DNA from: Heliocidaris erythrogramma | Taxonomy: Eukaryota; Echinodermata; Echinoidea; Camarodonta; Echinometridae | DNA length: 64,000 nt | Direction: 5' to 3' | Assembly (NCBI GenBank): GCA_025617745.1 | Contig: CM046853.1 | Span: forward strand, 60,394,611-60,458,610 | Part shown: positions 40,401 through 51,861 of the stretch, piece after piece | Layout: every line of letters begins with the position of its first letter | How positions within the stretch are numbered: position 1 is the stretch's first letter | The notes under the pieces: model-generated | The model's input: only the letters and a program-made list of their open reading frames with translations | The model's database searches: none | What the model was told of the DNA's origin: nothing | Program-made: the position numbers and the translations under genes

Positions 40401-43400
40401 TTTTTAATTTATCTCACTATTGAGGTAAAACAAAAAAGTTCATGAACTTAGTGATATTGAGATACATGTATTTCAAAATAGTAAATATCAATAATTACTC
40501 ATTTTTATGTATATCTTATTAAAAATTCTTATTTTTCATGATAATAAAGAAAATTAGTCACTCGGTATTAGTGTATACATGCAAAAACCTATAACTATAG
40601 GTATAACTTGGTTCAAGTTATGAAGAAATCCTATTCTTGGACCAAAAATTTGAAAATTGTATTATTAATGTAAACAAATTAATTGGTGAGTTGTGTGGCC
40701 ATGACGTCACAAATTCATGACCGAGTTGCCACTTTGTCTATAGTGATGTTCATAGTGTTCGCTACTTTTTCATGATATTAGTTTTCCGATTTTCCTGAAA
40801 CTTTGCTTAAATCTGTTTGTCTGATTTTTCTGCTTCTGTCAAAACCAAGTCATTCTTGGACCATACTTGGCTTGTAAACATTCGTGATCACGAATCTGTT
40901 TAACGAAAGACACATTCAAACTGGGGAGGAACTCGGAAGAAGGAGAGAAGAAGATAGTAGAAAAAGAAGTTAATCGAAAACAAAGTAGGAGAAGAAGAAG
41001 AAGAAGAAGAAGAAGAAGAAGAAGAAGAAGGGGAAGAAGTGGGAGAAAATAGAAGTAGAAAAATAAGAAAAAGAAAAGAAACAGAAGAAGAAGAAGAAGA
41101 AAAAGAAGAAGAAGAAGAAGAAGAAGAAGGAAAAAAGATGGTGAGGAGGGGAATGATGAATGTTTAAATTTGACTAATATTTCTTCTGTCTTCTCCGAAA
41201 ATAGACAGGACTATGGAGGTTCTCTGTGGACAGCGACTCAGACGAGATTGAGACCGTTCTTGTTACCATAGAATCCAAACCTACGTCACAAACAGATGCA
41301 CCAATTACAGTCAACGCCATTGTCGGATCACAGGTAACCATAATTAAATCAAAATAGTTCATCTCACTCTTTAATAAATTATTTTGGTAGTAAACCTCGG
41401 AAATGTCATATTGGGGGCACTGTGGTGTATTGGTGAGATAGAGGTCCTGGGTTCGATCCTTACTTGGTGCTTACTTTTATGTTTTACCCACATTTGTCCC
41501 TCTCGTCCCAAGGGTAATTTAAATGGGTTCCTTGGGTATAATACTAATTGCAGGGCCATCAGGAAGCGAAGTATTAGTAACGGTATTAACGAGGCTACCC
41601 TTGGTATTAATAGTAGTATTATTATTTTTCATCGCAGTTATTGATTTCATGTAATTATTTAGAAGGCTTAGCCTTAGAGCTACATACTGTTTTTCATCTC
41701 AGACAATGTCAGAGGAACATGTCTCATGTTAGCAGTTTATGTTAAGTCTATATTGGTTTAAGTAATCTCAGTATTGACCGAAAACTGTGCAACATTTTAA
41801 GTTATGAATTGATCGTTTACATAATAGAAATGATTGTTTTTGATAAGTTCGGGTTTTTCTCGTTTCCATTTTCAAGCCCCCCCCCCCCCCCCCCCCCACA
41901 AAAAAGGAAGAGAAAAGAAGGATGACCTTGTTTCTGGAATTCATTATGCTTTTTAATTGTGAGTAATCGTCAGCTGTAAATACGTAACTGGAAAATATAT
42001 TTATTCTCAATTTCTTCTAGACCGTCGACCATACTGTTTCACCCAGGCTAGAGATCTTCGCCGAAGTTCGTAAGGGGTATCTTCCTGTGGTGAATGCAGG
42101 TGTCGAGGCCGTGATAGAGAGCCCAGGGTCAGCTACCACATATCTTCCACTGTATGACAATGGTGCAGGTGAGTGAAAGTAGAATACCCGTTGCACAAGA
42201 GGCGTCAGTGAGCTGACGTAGAGCTGCGTCAGCGTTTGGTACGGTTTTTGGCGCGACGTGGGAGAATAACTTCGTACAAAAAGTGAAAGCAAATTGAAGA
42301 GTGCAAACAATGCATTGAAATACTGGCGTAAATGGGCTGATTTTCTTCAGAGAATTGATTAACGCAGTGGAAATGACGCCTTGTTGCCCGAAACACATGC
42401 ACAAGGCGTCATCATCTACGCTAAAGCCTATGGAGGCAATAACATCTTACATCAGTAATTCAAAGCAATGTTTGCATTGTTCATTTTAAATTCACTTCAA
42501 ATAGTCAAGTATATGATGTCATTCTCACACGGTTCATCAAAGACCCCGCAGGTCGTTGACGCAATCTTACGTCATATTATGACGCCTTGTGTGCATAGAG
42601 CAATACGTCTAGTCACGTCCTTATCTCCTGTTAATATGTTTCCAATCAAGGAATTGATAACACTGACCTACGACATTATCTTGAAAGAGAAATGTGACAT
42701 GTCTTTTTTTTTCTTCATAGATTCACATTAATAAGGATGGTTTGGTTTGGAAGGATTGGAAATAGCTTTCATTTGACGTTCTTTGTTATGTGTTATGCAT
42801 GTCTCCAGTATGGTTGTAATCCCATGGATCTACTACTAACCAATAACCATGGTAATACTAACATAATGTTGAGGATCCAATTATTATGAATATGTACTTA
42901 CATTTTCTTTTTTTGAATGCGCAAAAGGATCCGAATTTGAGGTACCGTCGGATAAAATTCCCTATTAAAGCACCCGGAATGGTTATGATATCTTGAGCAA
43001 CGTAAGCACCATTCTATCTTCCCCATCAACGGTATCGTTTCATTTGTATGACACATACCCCTGCGACAATTACTCCGCGGTCAATATCTCTACACTAACC
43101 GAATTCTTAATTTCAACACTTGACAAAAAAAAACTATAGGCTTATACCTATAACGCTAATCCTATAAACCTGACCTAAAACCCAATAAGCCACTTCGGGG
43201 ATGCAATCTGAGCATGAGCAGATAAAGGTCATCTGTACCAAATTCTAAAACCCACTGACACTAATATTCGATATGTGCTCATGAATGTCATGTAATCATT
43301 ATTCAATTATGCACTAATGGTGCATTCCATGATATCCAGGTGGAAGTATTCTTTTTAAAGGGGGAATCAAAAGCTATTCATGAGGCACCTCTAACACTTC

Positions 43401-46400
43401 CAGAGTTATTTTTCTGAAGTGCACATAAAGGGACCCTCCATGTCTAAAATATCTGTGGATATTTGGGGTCATTTGTACAATCTCAGTACCATGCGCTAAC
43501 CCCGAACTGGCTTATTGCATCCCTAACCCTGAGTCCCTAACCCTAAATCTTTTACAAAATAATTGTCGCTGGAGCATTGTGTCGGAGCACCATCTTTGCG
43601 CATTGTAAGAATATAATTCGTAGTAGTGTTTCGCTTTCACAGGTGCCGACATCACCAAGAATGACGGCATCTATTCCGCCTACTTCTTACAATTTGACAA
43701 CAATGGACGATACAGCATTAAGGTCCAAGTCAGCAATGAGGATTCAACAGCTTCAGTCAGCTCGAGATCCAGGAAGAGCTCGAGAGGTCTTCCATTATCT
43801 CCAGGTAAGTACCTGCCTGGTCGTCAGTCGGTATGATCGGACTAGGGGCTGGGAAGGGGGGGGGGGGGGGGTATGATGCGGCTTCATTTCGCATCCTGCA
43901 TATACTTTTGCCGCCGACAACAAGGGCACTTAAGTTATATTATGTTATCATAATACCCTCACTGCCTTTCACCGGCATTAGGGTGTGCCGACACAGGCAA
44001 CATTGTGAGCCGCGAACGTCGGTATATTCTTCTCCGGCGCCAAAATGCAGAACATCATACCTGTCCCTTAAACCATGTACTATACAAATCCTTCGTGGGT
44101 ACAATGGTTGGACCATGCACCCCTGCAAAAAAAAAAATAGGGAGAGAAAGTCTGCATTTCAAATTTAAAATTCTATATGCAACGTTGTAAAGACAATTTT
44201 CTGTGAGTTTCATTTATTTATTTCTCCCTTCATGCATTTTCCCCCATATCATCACAGATCGATACAATCCTTCGCCGGCGACTTACGAACCCGCTGAGCC
44301 TTTTGTTCGAACAGGGTCCGGCGGCGTTTTCGAAGTCGAGAACTTTGTTGCTCCAACCGGTGACGAGCTCGCTCCGTCACGAATCAGTGATCTCGGTGTC
44401 ATTGCTACAAGCTACGACAATACAAGTGTTACGCTGCAGTGGACGGCGGTGGGCGACGACTACGATCAAGGCACAGGTGATTATCGAGAATTATTGACGC
44501 TTTCTTCACAGACAACAACATACTTTAAGTTCTTGGTTAAACTAAATAAAATGTATTGTCTGTTCCTCCCATTGTTGTGATTTTCTCTGAGAGAAATCGT
44601 TTGAATGTTGTAATAGATATAGAAACAGTAGACTATGGTGTGATAACATTCAAATCGATTTCATTTCGGTAAGTAGTTATGAGACTGTCATTTTCATTAA
44701 GTTCACCACATTAAATACCAAATTAAAAACAATGAGTTATTATAGACTTTTCTACATTCGTTGAAATTGACTCTTCATTTGTGTTTATGTAACACATGGA
44801 ATCCCATTATCATCACCTTATAAAGACCTATTATTTTGGCAAATGTTCTAAACAGGGGATGCATGAGGAAAAAATTGGTCTTGCCCCAACCTCTTTTGAA
44901 GTATAAAGTTAGTCACTGAAGACAATGCGCTTCCTAGATGTCGTCGAATTTCCCGATTTTCAAATATCGACCCAATTTTCTGATAATCCTGGATCAGCCT
45001 CTTTTGTGTCCTTATATACAACAGTAGAAACTCTTTATTTCATTTCGGTCTTTTTAAAAAACCATAATCTGGGCGATTCCTTGCAATGTGTCCCATATTG
45101 TGACCTGTTTCCCCCTGTTATTTCATCAATAAATGAAACTCTTGCTAGGACCATTGAATATTGGTCATTTCAGCATCACCATCATTAGTCAAGTTTCTTA
45201 TCCAGAGATAAAAATAAATAAATACATGAAATGCATGAATAAAAGACATCATGTCGTACAGGAAACATTGCGAGGAATCGCCCATCTGAGCCTGCTTGTA
45301 ATAATTTTATGTAAATGCTTTTATTATCTATTATTATTATTTTATTCGGTAAATTTCAAATTTTATAATTATAACAAACATGAGTAAAAGCAAATCCAGA
45401 GAAAAAATATAAATCACATAGCAGGTGCATCTGGCCAGGCTGCCCGGGTATGGAAAAAGTTAACCTAATAACTATGGTACGCAGACCTTCCTCCCCTTAC
45501 TTGACCAGGTGCGGCCGATATTGATTAAAATACATTTTATAAGGAAACAAAATAGAGATAAAACATCATTATACAATAGATTGAAAGTTGTATAGAAAAT
45601 GTTACCTTAACCTTTATTCTTATTAATGTTATTATCATTATTATCATATATTATCATCACTATTAGAATTAGAATTATTATAAAGATATCTGAAATAGAA
45701 CGTTTTGAATGCAGTAACCCCCCCCCCCAAAAAAAAAAAAAAAACAAAAAAAAAAAAAACAAAAAAAAAAAAACACAACAAACAACAAACAAAAAAACAA
45801 CAACAAATAAACAAATAAAAATAACATTAGGCGGGTTCACATGTAGAGCGATAGCATCGATGCTATATAGGTTTCGAGACTATTTTTGTCATGACCAGAT
45901 AGTTTTAAGACCAAACACTGTCTGAACGCAGATAGTTACGAGATAGAAGCGAGTTGGAGCTAGGTTTCGAAACTATATTCTGGCAGCGAGTTTGGCAGGA
46001 GTAAATCTCAGGATCCAGCGACAAACATCGATGCTTTGCGGTAGACCACCCACCGCGCTTGTGACTATTTGTAATGTGAGCGCAATCGCTGCTTCACTCG
46101 CAACTATTATAATTCTGTCTGTTTCATGTGGTGCTATAATATAATGTAATGTATTCATGTGATGTAGGGGTAAGTAGGCTACTGTGTATACTGTGTGGTA
46201 AGGGAGGGGGTTTGTTTTGTTTTTTGTTTTTTTCTCCTTTTTATCTTTTTCTTTTTATATATATGATGTGGTCTTTAGATATTGATTTACATGTGCTTAC
46301 CAGAGAATAGTGTGCTTGTGTTTTATTTTGGTATAAGATTGGAGTTCAGTCAATTTTGACATGTACAAGGTTTATTTAAAATTAATTATTTTAACACATG

Positions 46401-47356
46401 TATTTGCTAGTTGATTGTATTATCGATATTACAAATGGATTGATATTGTGTTATGCTGATTTCTGAAGACAAATAAAATATTGTCTTCTGAAGATAAATA
46501 AAATATTATTCAAAACAAAAACTTCGCGCGTTTTGACCATACCAATTATACTCGGGTCACCGTGTGTGGCGCAGTAATTATTGTTTTGGCAGCGAGTGAG
46601 CGATGAATAGTCACGAGTGGGTGATAGAAGCAAGTCGATCATGGCCTGTCTGAACGGACTGGAAATAGTTTCGAGACTTACATAGCATCGATGCTATGTA
46701 CTACGTATAAACATAACTATTGAGTCTAACACCATCACCTTGCTCTTATTTATTCAATTCCACAAGCTTCTTCCTACGACCTCCGCTACGCAACAACATT
46801 CGACAGTCTGCGTGAGAACTTCACCACCAGCGATCAGGTGATGGATCACCACATCCTATCGGGCAATCTCTCAGTGGTTGGGACATCAGGGCTTGTTGAA
46901 ACGGTGGTCGTAGCATTGCCGACACGCGGAGAAAAGGTTGTTTACTTTTTCGGCATCATTGCGGTCGACGAAGCAGGGAATGAGGGAGATCTTTCCAACT
47001 TGGTGTCAGCCAATCTGGAATATTTGCCACCGGTGACTACGGAGACCATAATGACGACGGATTCGGAAGCAACAACGGTTTCGGTAGCGACAACGGATTC
47101 GGAAACGAAGACTGATTCGGAAGCGACCACGGCGAATCTAGTGGAGCCGGAGTCGGGTCTCGAGCCATGGGTGATAGGCGTTATCTCAGCAGCTTCTGTC
47201 GTACTCGCCATCGCCGTCGGTCTGGTGGTCGTCTTGGTATGCAAGATTGGCTCGTCGTCAAAGAAGAAAGTGGATACGAACTACAACGGGGTTTCCTACA
47301 ATGATAACGCAACCAAATCTTCCTTGCAGTACGATAACAGCGCCTATATGGCATGA
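26292..47356 (+). CDS. CLCA: CLCA-family protein (calcium-activated chloride channel regulator), complete, 13 exons
   Basis: CLCA proteins are secreted or membrane-anchored self-cleaving metalloproteases that modulate calcium-activated chloride conductance. Exons: 26292-26453, 33899-34193, 35179-35462, 36305-36547, 36928-37152, 37803-37944, 39023-39186, 39779-40009, 41205-41333, 42021-42168, 43643-43804, 44258-44476, 46767-47356. All are GT-AG and in phase, giving 997 residues. Order: signal peptide (about 1-19); N-terminal CLCA domain with HEWGHLRWGLFDEY (His158, Glu159, His162); VWA domain with a complete MIDAS, DVSGSMG (322-328), Thr392 and SDG (424); beta-rich domain (506-700); FN3-like domain (about 770-887, with LQWTAVGDDYDQGT); TTDSE-rich stalk; one membrane helix (936-960); 37-residue tail. 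The acceptor at 39023 is chosen because it alone keeps phase (AFSDAADQNL). AATAAA overlaps the stop (47356-47361). Exons 9-13 are duplicated downstream. Confidence 0.95.
27128..27364. mobile_element. TIR element in CLCA intron 1
   Basis: About 237 bp. Left end TACACTCTAAAAAAAGTCTAG, right end AGAGTGTA, with 'ctagtca' blocks repeated in both orientations inside. It contains a T-rich tract and a G15 run (27178-27192). No coding capacity. Confidence 0.65.
27534..28687. repeat. Diverged direct repeat, copy B (inside CLCA intron 1)
   Basis: Counterpart of 22430-25560. It lacks the helicase-bearing element and instead has a small hairpin element at 27686-27823. CLCA exon 1 and its promoter lie between copies A and B. 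Confidence 0.75.
27686..27823. mobile_element. Short hairpin MITE
   Basis: About 138 bp. Its ends GGGGAGCGTTTCATCAAGTG and CACTTGATGAAACGCTCCCC are perfect inverted repeats, continued inward by 'tttttaccgacaa' and 'ttgtcggtaaaaa'. It sits in copy B of the direct repeat, with no equivalent in copy A. Confidence 0.85.
28688..33362. other. Remainder of CLCA intron 1
   Basis: No further exon was found in this 4.7-kb stretch. About 29311-29540 is a diverged relative of 5850-6110. The rest is unassigned AT-rich sequence. Confidence 0.4.
33363..33560 (-). mobile_element. Partial copy of the TACACTGTAAAAAC-ended MITE family
   Basis: It starts TACACTGTAAAAACTAAAGT and continues with 'gggcatgtatagtgactgcacc', 'ggttccgctgattgagagg' and 'catgaactatgtggtgtcg'. 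This is the reverse complement of the right part of the element at 62545-63050. The other end is missing. Confidence 0.75.
34396..34424 (+). repeat. G29 homopolymer in CLCA intron 2
   Basis: Twenty-nine consecutive G bases about 200 bp after the exon 2 donor. Confidence 0.95.
34880..35125 (-). mobile_element. tRNA-derived SINE (minus strand) in CLCA intron 2
   Basis: On the minus strand the head reads 'gtttagtggatacg' (A-box-like), then 'ggttcgagtcccgcctcggc' (B box GGTTCGAGTCC). It is followed by a non-tRNA body, 'aatgtcctttggcaagacat'. The promoter-like boxes are spaced as in a tRNA head. It ends about 55 bp before exon 3. Confidence 0.65.
35786..36201. mobile_element. TIR element in CLCA intron 3
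   Basis: About 416 bp. Left end TAAAGGCCTGGTCACATTGTG and right end CACAGTGTGAACGGGGGCTTA are inverted repeats with about six mismatches. It ends about 100 bp before exon 4. No coding capacity. Confidence 0.6.
38194..38428. mobile_element. TIR element in CLCA intron 6
   Basis: About 235 bp. The ends TATAGAGTACCGAAGTG and CACTTCGGTACTCTATA are perfect inverted repeats and contain TA at the edge. 'gacgtcat' and 'atgacgtc' follow inward. It contains open frames on both strands, none of them recognised. Confidence 0.75.
40985..41130 (+). repeat. GAA/AAG microsatellite before CLCA exon 9
   Basis: Two long AAG triplet blocks (about 40989-41036 and 41086-41130) separated by purine-rich sequence. 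The second block marks the left edge of the 10-kb duplication. Confidence 0.9.
41404..41645 (+). mobile_element. tRNA-derived SINE in CLCA intron 9
   Basis: It begins GGGGGCACTGTGGTGTATTG and carries a B box GGTTCGATCC about 40 bases later, followed by a unique body and a TATT-rich end. This resembles the SURF1-type SINEs known from sea urchins, though I am relying on memory of that family. It is also present in the duplicate at 52070-52310. Confidence 0.7.
43187..43513. mobile_element. TIR element present only in the first duplicate
   Basis: A 327-bp element with ends AAGCCACTTCGGGG and CCCCGAACTGGCTT (inverted repeats). The second duplicate reads straight through at this site (near 54018). 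Comparing the two gives a 2-bp duplication, AT. No coding capacity. Confidence 0.85.
45575..45826. repeat. A-rich insertion present only in the first duplicate
   Basis: About 250 bp, TAT/ATT-rich on the left, then C9 and about 50 bases of A-rich sequence. The second duplicate lacks it (near 56096). The poly(A)-like end suggests a retro-inserted sequence, but no source is recognised. Confidence 0.6.
45850..46704. mobile_element. Probable non-autonomous TIR element in CLCA intron 12
   Basis: The left part reads 'agcatcgatgctatataggtttcgag' in pieces (AGCATCGATGCTAT, GTTTCGAGACTATTT) and the right part has AAATAGTTTCGAGAC and ATAGCATCGATGCTAT as the inverted counterpart. 'tagaagcgagttgg' and 'tagaagcaagtcg' recur inside. 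It ends about 60 bp before exon 13 and is also present in the second duplicate. Confidence 0.55.
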
Positions 47357-47361
47357 ATAAA
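47356..47361 (+). terminator. AATAAA polyadenylation signal overlapping the CLCA stop codon
   Basis: The last two bases of the stop overlap the hexamer (TGAATAAA). If used, cleavage would fall around the insertion point of the MITE at 47377. The duplicate has the same arrangement at 57601-57606. Confidence 0.5.
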
Positions 47362-47376
47362 TGTCATATTATAATT

Positions 47377-48009
47377 CAATGTTGTAATCGACCGAGACCG
47401 AGACTTTCCCTTTCGAGAACGAGACCACCTCTTACAAGACCGAGACCGAGACTTTCCATTCCAAGACCGAGACCACCTCTTCCGAGACCGAGATCTCTAG
47501 AGACCGAGACCAAGACTATAAACACGATGACAAAGAGAGCGAACAAAATTATAGAGCTCCTCATTGTACCCTCCACAATTGCTCTGGTAGACAAAAGAAC
47601 ATCCCTTCATTGCTGTTATGTAAAATAAGTAAAACAGCTAAATATGCATGTGACACCTGTTCTACGTATTATTACATAATAGCAATGAAGGGATGTTCTT
47701 TTGTCTACCAGAGCAAGTGTGGAAGGTACAATGAGGAGCTGTATATTATGTCCGCTTCTTTGTTCGCCATGTTCATAGTGCCAGTAAACTTTAGCTGATG
47801 CCTTATTAAAAATTGTTTTAAAAATATCTTGAAATTACTCCTATTTGATTACTGAGCAATGAAAACAATTTGTCTAAACGTTGCAGTTTCTTTTAGTTGG
47901 GTCTCGAGAGATCTCGAGGGGCTTTCTCATGACCTTGAGGTCCAAGACCGAGACTTATAAGGTCGAGCCCGAGACCCTGTAAAAATGGGTCTCGAGACCT
48001 ACAACACTG
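47377..48009. mobile_element. hAT-like MITE directly after the CLCA stop codon
   Basis: A 633-bp element with termini CAATGTTGTA (CAGTGTTGTA in the duplicate) and TACAACACTG, inverted repeats. The flanking octamers TTATAATT and TTATATTT match at 7 of 8 positions. GAGACC-type tandem repeats occupy both ends. Inside, 47554-47623 and 47672-47740 form a 70-bp hairpin arm pair. A matching copy is at 57622-58261. It would lie in the CLCA 3' UTR if transcription reads past the early AATAAA. Confidence 0.8.
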
Positions 48010-49099
48010 TTATATTTCTGATTTGTACGCGTGTGAATTCCTACATTCCATTTCATACACCATGATATAGATGTCTGTTTATAGAGTAACTTATTGTCAT
48101 TCTTTTTTCTTAATTGTATTAATCTCCATCGAAAGCAAATCATCTTTTCAATTTTCTTTAATTCTTCCATTAATTTGTGCCCTATTTACATCTGCGTTGC
48201 AATATACACGGCTGTCATTTTAACATGGACCTTATACAAAACTGAACCTTTCCTTTTCTTGTAAGTTATAATTATAATGTCCTCATAAGATATGCCAATT
48301 GCCTCGAAATCACCTTAGACAACATTCAGTCTTGAATCGGAAATAATTCCTTTAGATATAGCATTTTATTCATCATTACTTTTCAGAAAATGACAATCAC
48401 AGTAATGTATTCAATTAATTTCGAGTTTAAGAAAGAAGGGGAAGGTGGGGCGACGATATGCGAAGCGACTGGGTAAAGAGCTTTGGTTGTAAAAGCGATA
48501 AATGCAATTGTTAAATATTGTCAAGATAAGTTAAAGTTCCAAACGAGTACACTGTTCATTCATACCTGCTTTGTGGTTCCTGGTATGACTTGGGGAAACA
48601 CTCCCTGCAGTAAATGGTCTGTTGATACATCATTATTTGCTGCTAAATAATTGTATTTATATGTATTTAATTTAAAACTATGTTCGAATAATCCTTTAAT
48701 ATAAACTATTGCAATAGTGTATAACATTTACGTTGCCGAAGAGTACAAATTGCCATATTACCATACTATATGTATTCAACAAATGTATCTTTTACTTGTG
48801 ATTAATTTTATTTATTGATATAGATGGTAAAAATTCACCCGATTGTCTGACAGGACGTGAATATTTTTTATTAATGAACCATTTTAAATAAAAGTTATAA
48901 ATGAATGAATAAATCTCCTGTACGAAATTACCCTGCAAAATATTTTGAATTTTGTAGATTTTGTATACTGTAAAACTGCGCCGTAGCTGAGTTGAGGTTA
49001 ACAACTGAATAATCATAACACTTTCCCCATTCTAATTGAGTGGCTTATACATTAAAGGCCTACTGATACAGACAACTTTCGTTGGTTGGGTTAATCAAA

Positions 49100-49193
49100 A
49101 CATGTAATTTAAGCTTCTACCAACATTAAAATATTAGTAGTTGCTTAGTGCTACCACTAAAATTATAAAGTTGGTAGAGGCTAAACTACATGT
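49100..49193. repeat. Short hairpin element
   Basis: ACATGTAATTTAAGCTTCT..CAAC pairs with GTTGGTAGAGGCTAAACTACATGT across about 45 bases of loop. It is also present near 59330-59425 in the second duplicate. Confidence 0.65.
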
Positions 49194-49269
49194 TATGAAG
49201 GCATATTTAGACCTAGCCCTGCTCCAACACACAAAATGACTAAAATGTTTTACTAAAGCCTAGGTCACA

Positions 49270-49862
49270 AATCCACCGGGCCCCGTACGATTTTCCTCAC
49301 CCGGCGACTTGCAGTGGATTTAAGAGACCGTACGGATCCCTTATGATTTTCATTTCTACGGCGTGTGTATCAAAATTGGTGAAGTGTTAGCTTCCGGGCT
49401 CCGTCCGATGAACAGGTGCACCGTACGGCGCCCAGCCGGGCGCCGGCCGGGGGCCGTGCGGTGCACTGTTTGCGTCCTCCGACATCCGCCCCTCCTGTAT
49501 TAATAGCTGCGTTGTACATTTGAGAAGTTTTTCTACGTCATGCGTTCACGAGTTCACGCGTTGTACAAGAGTCTCAAGCCATGGGTCCAAAAAGGAAGAC
49601 AACCCAGACGGGTGGATTCAATGCCGCCGCGAGGGAGCCGCATGGGCAATTTTTGCATCAAACGGACCCCGGACGACAGGCGCCCGGTGTTGTACATTTC
49701 GCCCGGGACCCTTGTGGGGCCCGTGAGTGGGCGGCAGGATAGCCGTGCAGCACCCTTAAGCACCGCAAGGCGCCCGTCATTTTTTGTTTCACGAGAATTT
49801 GCAGAAAAAATCGTGCGAAAGACGCCCGGTCACCGGCCGGAGCCCGCACAGGACCCCTAGGG
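49270..49862. other. GC-rich island downstream of CLCA
   Basis: A sharply GC-rich block in an AT-rich setting, with many CpG and 'ccggccgg', 'gggcgcc' and 'cgcccgg' motifs. Both strands have open frames of about 60-110 codons, but none has recognisable protein features. It is duplicated at about 59505-60065. It might be an unrecognised transposon interior, a promoter CpG-rich region or a foreign insertion. Confidence 0.5.
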
Positions 49863-50587
49863 TGCCACCACGGGCCTTCTACGGGCTTTCTACGGCCTAA
49901 CGGTCAGATGAAATCTGCAATATATTTTGAGAAACTGCCCCGAGGGTAAAGGCGCTTCGGAGAAAACCACAAATTAATGATAGTTTTGTGTACACCAAAC
50001 GGGAGAGTTGTCCACAAGTATGTCACAATCCGATTGTCACAATCGACTCACCAGATTGCCAATTTGATATTGGCATAGATGTAGTGATCTCATTTATCAA
50101 ACATCCTTAACTTTCTTATTCCCTGTCCAATTTCTTTCAAACTTTCACCATCCTGTTTTTCTTATTTTTCTGCTTTCACATAAATCATCTTATTACCCAG
50201 GTTGGATTGCTCTTTAATAGAGCCTACTAAAAATTGTTTTGTCGGCGAATCAAGGGAGACTGGGGACGACTTTCACTAAAACATTTTCATGGGAACTTCC
50301 GCACCCTCGGAATTTAGAAAATCACAAAATCTATATATTAGGTATCAAACCAAATAATTAATATAATGCAAAATAAAATGCTCAAACACTGTGCTCTCTC
50401 CCAAATATAAGAAATATAATTATATTTAGGGCTTTGCTAGATAGCATTCTTCCTAATGCTTCAAAGATAAACTCCTATTATTTTTTATGGGGTGCGTTCC
50501 ACAGATCTGACAGGTCGCTCCGAAATTGCCTACTCGAAATTTAGTCCCAGTCCGCTCCTGGCTCAACATTAGTTTTGAACTGCACGG

Positions 50588-50985
50588 CCAATAACATCAC
50601 TCTTAAAAGAAAATACCCCATTGGTGTTAAAAATAACACCAAAATGTGTTAAAAGGGAACATGGTCGTCTGTGGTGTAAACCATTACACACCATGAGTGG
50701 TTATATTTTGCTTGATACATGTGTTATGTTTTACACATCTAATGTGTAAAATGTTAACACCAAAGGGTGGGGTACCATCTTACCCCAAAACGACCATGTT
50801 CCCTTTTTTACCCCATGCTGTGCAACTTTTAACCACTACCAGCCTGTGTAACAATTCACCCCGCAGCTGTGTTATTAGTTTACCCCTTAAGTGGTACAGT
50901 ATCTACCCCATACTTTTTACCACACCCCAATGTGTCACTTTTTACACTACCCAATGTCTACACCAGGATGAGTTGAGACTACAAA
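50588..50985. repeat. TIR-like repeat rich in 'gtgtaa' and 'ttacac'
   Basis: AGGGAACATGGTCGT (50656-50670) pairs with ACGACCATGTTCCCT (about 50789-50803), making a hairpin of about 150 bases. Flanking text repeats 'ggtgttaaaaataacacc' and 'tttaccc' motifs. It is duplicated at about 60665-61065. The outer boundaries are uncertain. Confidence 0.6.
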
Positions 50986-51507
50986 ACAAATGCACAATGA
51001 GAATTATGTTTTGTTAAACTTGCATTTTAATAAGCATGGAAAAAGTTCCAAAAAAGTTAACAGATTTTAAACTACAGTTGAATTATTTACATATAATTCA
51101 CATACAATTATAATCTAATTGCTGTAATGTGGATCAATCACAATAAAAGTAACAATATACAAGCTTCTTTTTTTTACAATTTGGTCAATTTTCCAAAAGA
51201 AAAGGGCTGACTCTTCACCTATTCATTGAAACAAGTCTAAAAAATACTGTATGTCCCCCGTTCCGTGCATCCGCTGATGTACTTACACTAAAACTGAAAT
51301 ATAACTATAAGATCGCAAACTATGTCCTATCCATAGACGTTGATGAAACACAACACTACCAATTATGCAAAACTGAGAATAAGGAATAATAAACTTATGC
51401 CAGAACAATGTAATACTCTCGGTAAATGTAGATAGGACCAGTGGCGTACCGCGACCTTGGCGTCAAGATTGTGTCCAATATTCTCTGACAAGCAAACACA
51501 CACAAAA

Positions 51508-51746
51508 GACACTGAAAAGACACTGATGCGCTGGCCATAATGGCACAGCTAAAACAGTGTTTACAAAACACTCAAAAATACGTTAAAAAGTTACCAAAAA
51601 TTAAACTACAAGGGTGGATTAGGCCCAGATGATCAAAATAAGTAACACCAAACTATTAATTCAGACAAATCAATGACCAATAGGGTCTAAAATGCCGAAA
51701 AATAAACTTACTCGGGAGCACTAAGAAAAACGCTGGTGCCTCCGAA
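51508..51746. other. Spacer between the two 10-kb duplicates
   Basis: 240 bp with 'aaagacactg' twice and no coding content. The sequence after the second copy (from 61581) is different, so this spacer is not part of the duplicated unit. Confidence 0.8.
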
Positions 51747-51861
51747 GAAGAAGAAGAAGAAGAAGAAGAAGAAGAAGAAGAAGAAGGAAAAAAGATGGTG
51801 AGGAGGGGAATGATGAATGTTTAAATTTGACCAATATTTCTTTTGTCTTCTCCGAAAATAG

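Larger units (their letters stand above)
41102..51507 (+). repeat. Tandem duplication, first copy (about 10.4 kb)
   Basis: It runs from the AAG microsatellite through CLCA exons 9-13 and about 4.1 kb of downstream DNA to 'caaacacacacaaaa'. The second copy at 51747-61580 follows in the same orientation after a 240-bp spacer. Exons are nearly identical. Introns differ by scattered substitutions and by several discrete insertions or deletions. Confidence 0.93.

Noticed and set aside
47380..47530. CRISPR-like or telomere-like array suggested by repeated GAGACC units
   Set aside because: The units are irregular, without spacers, and belong to the ends of the hAT-like MITE.
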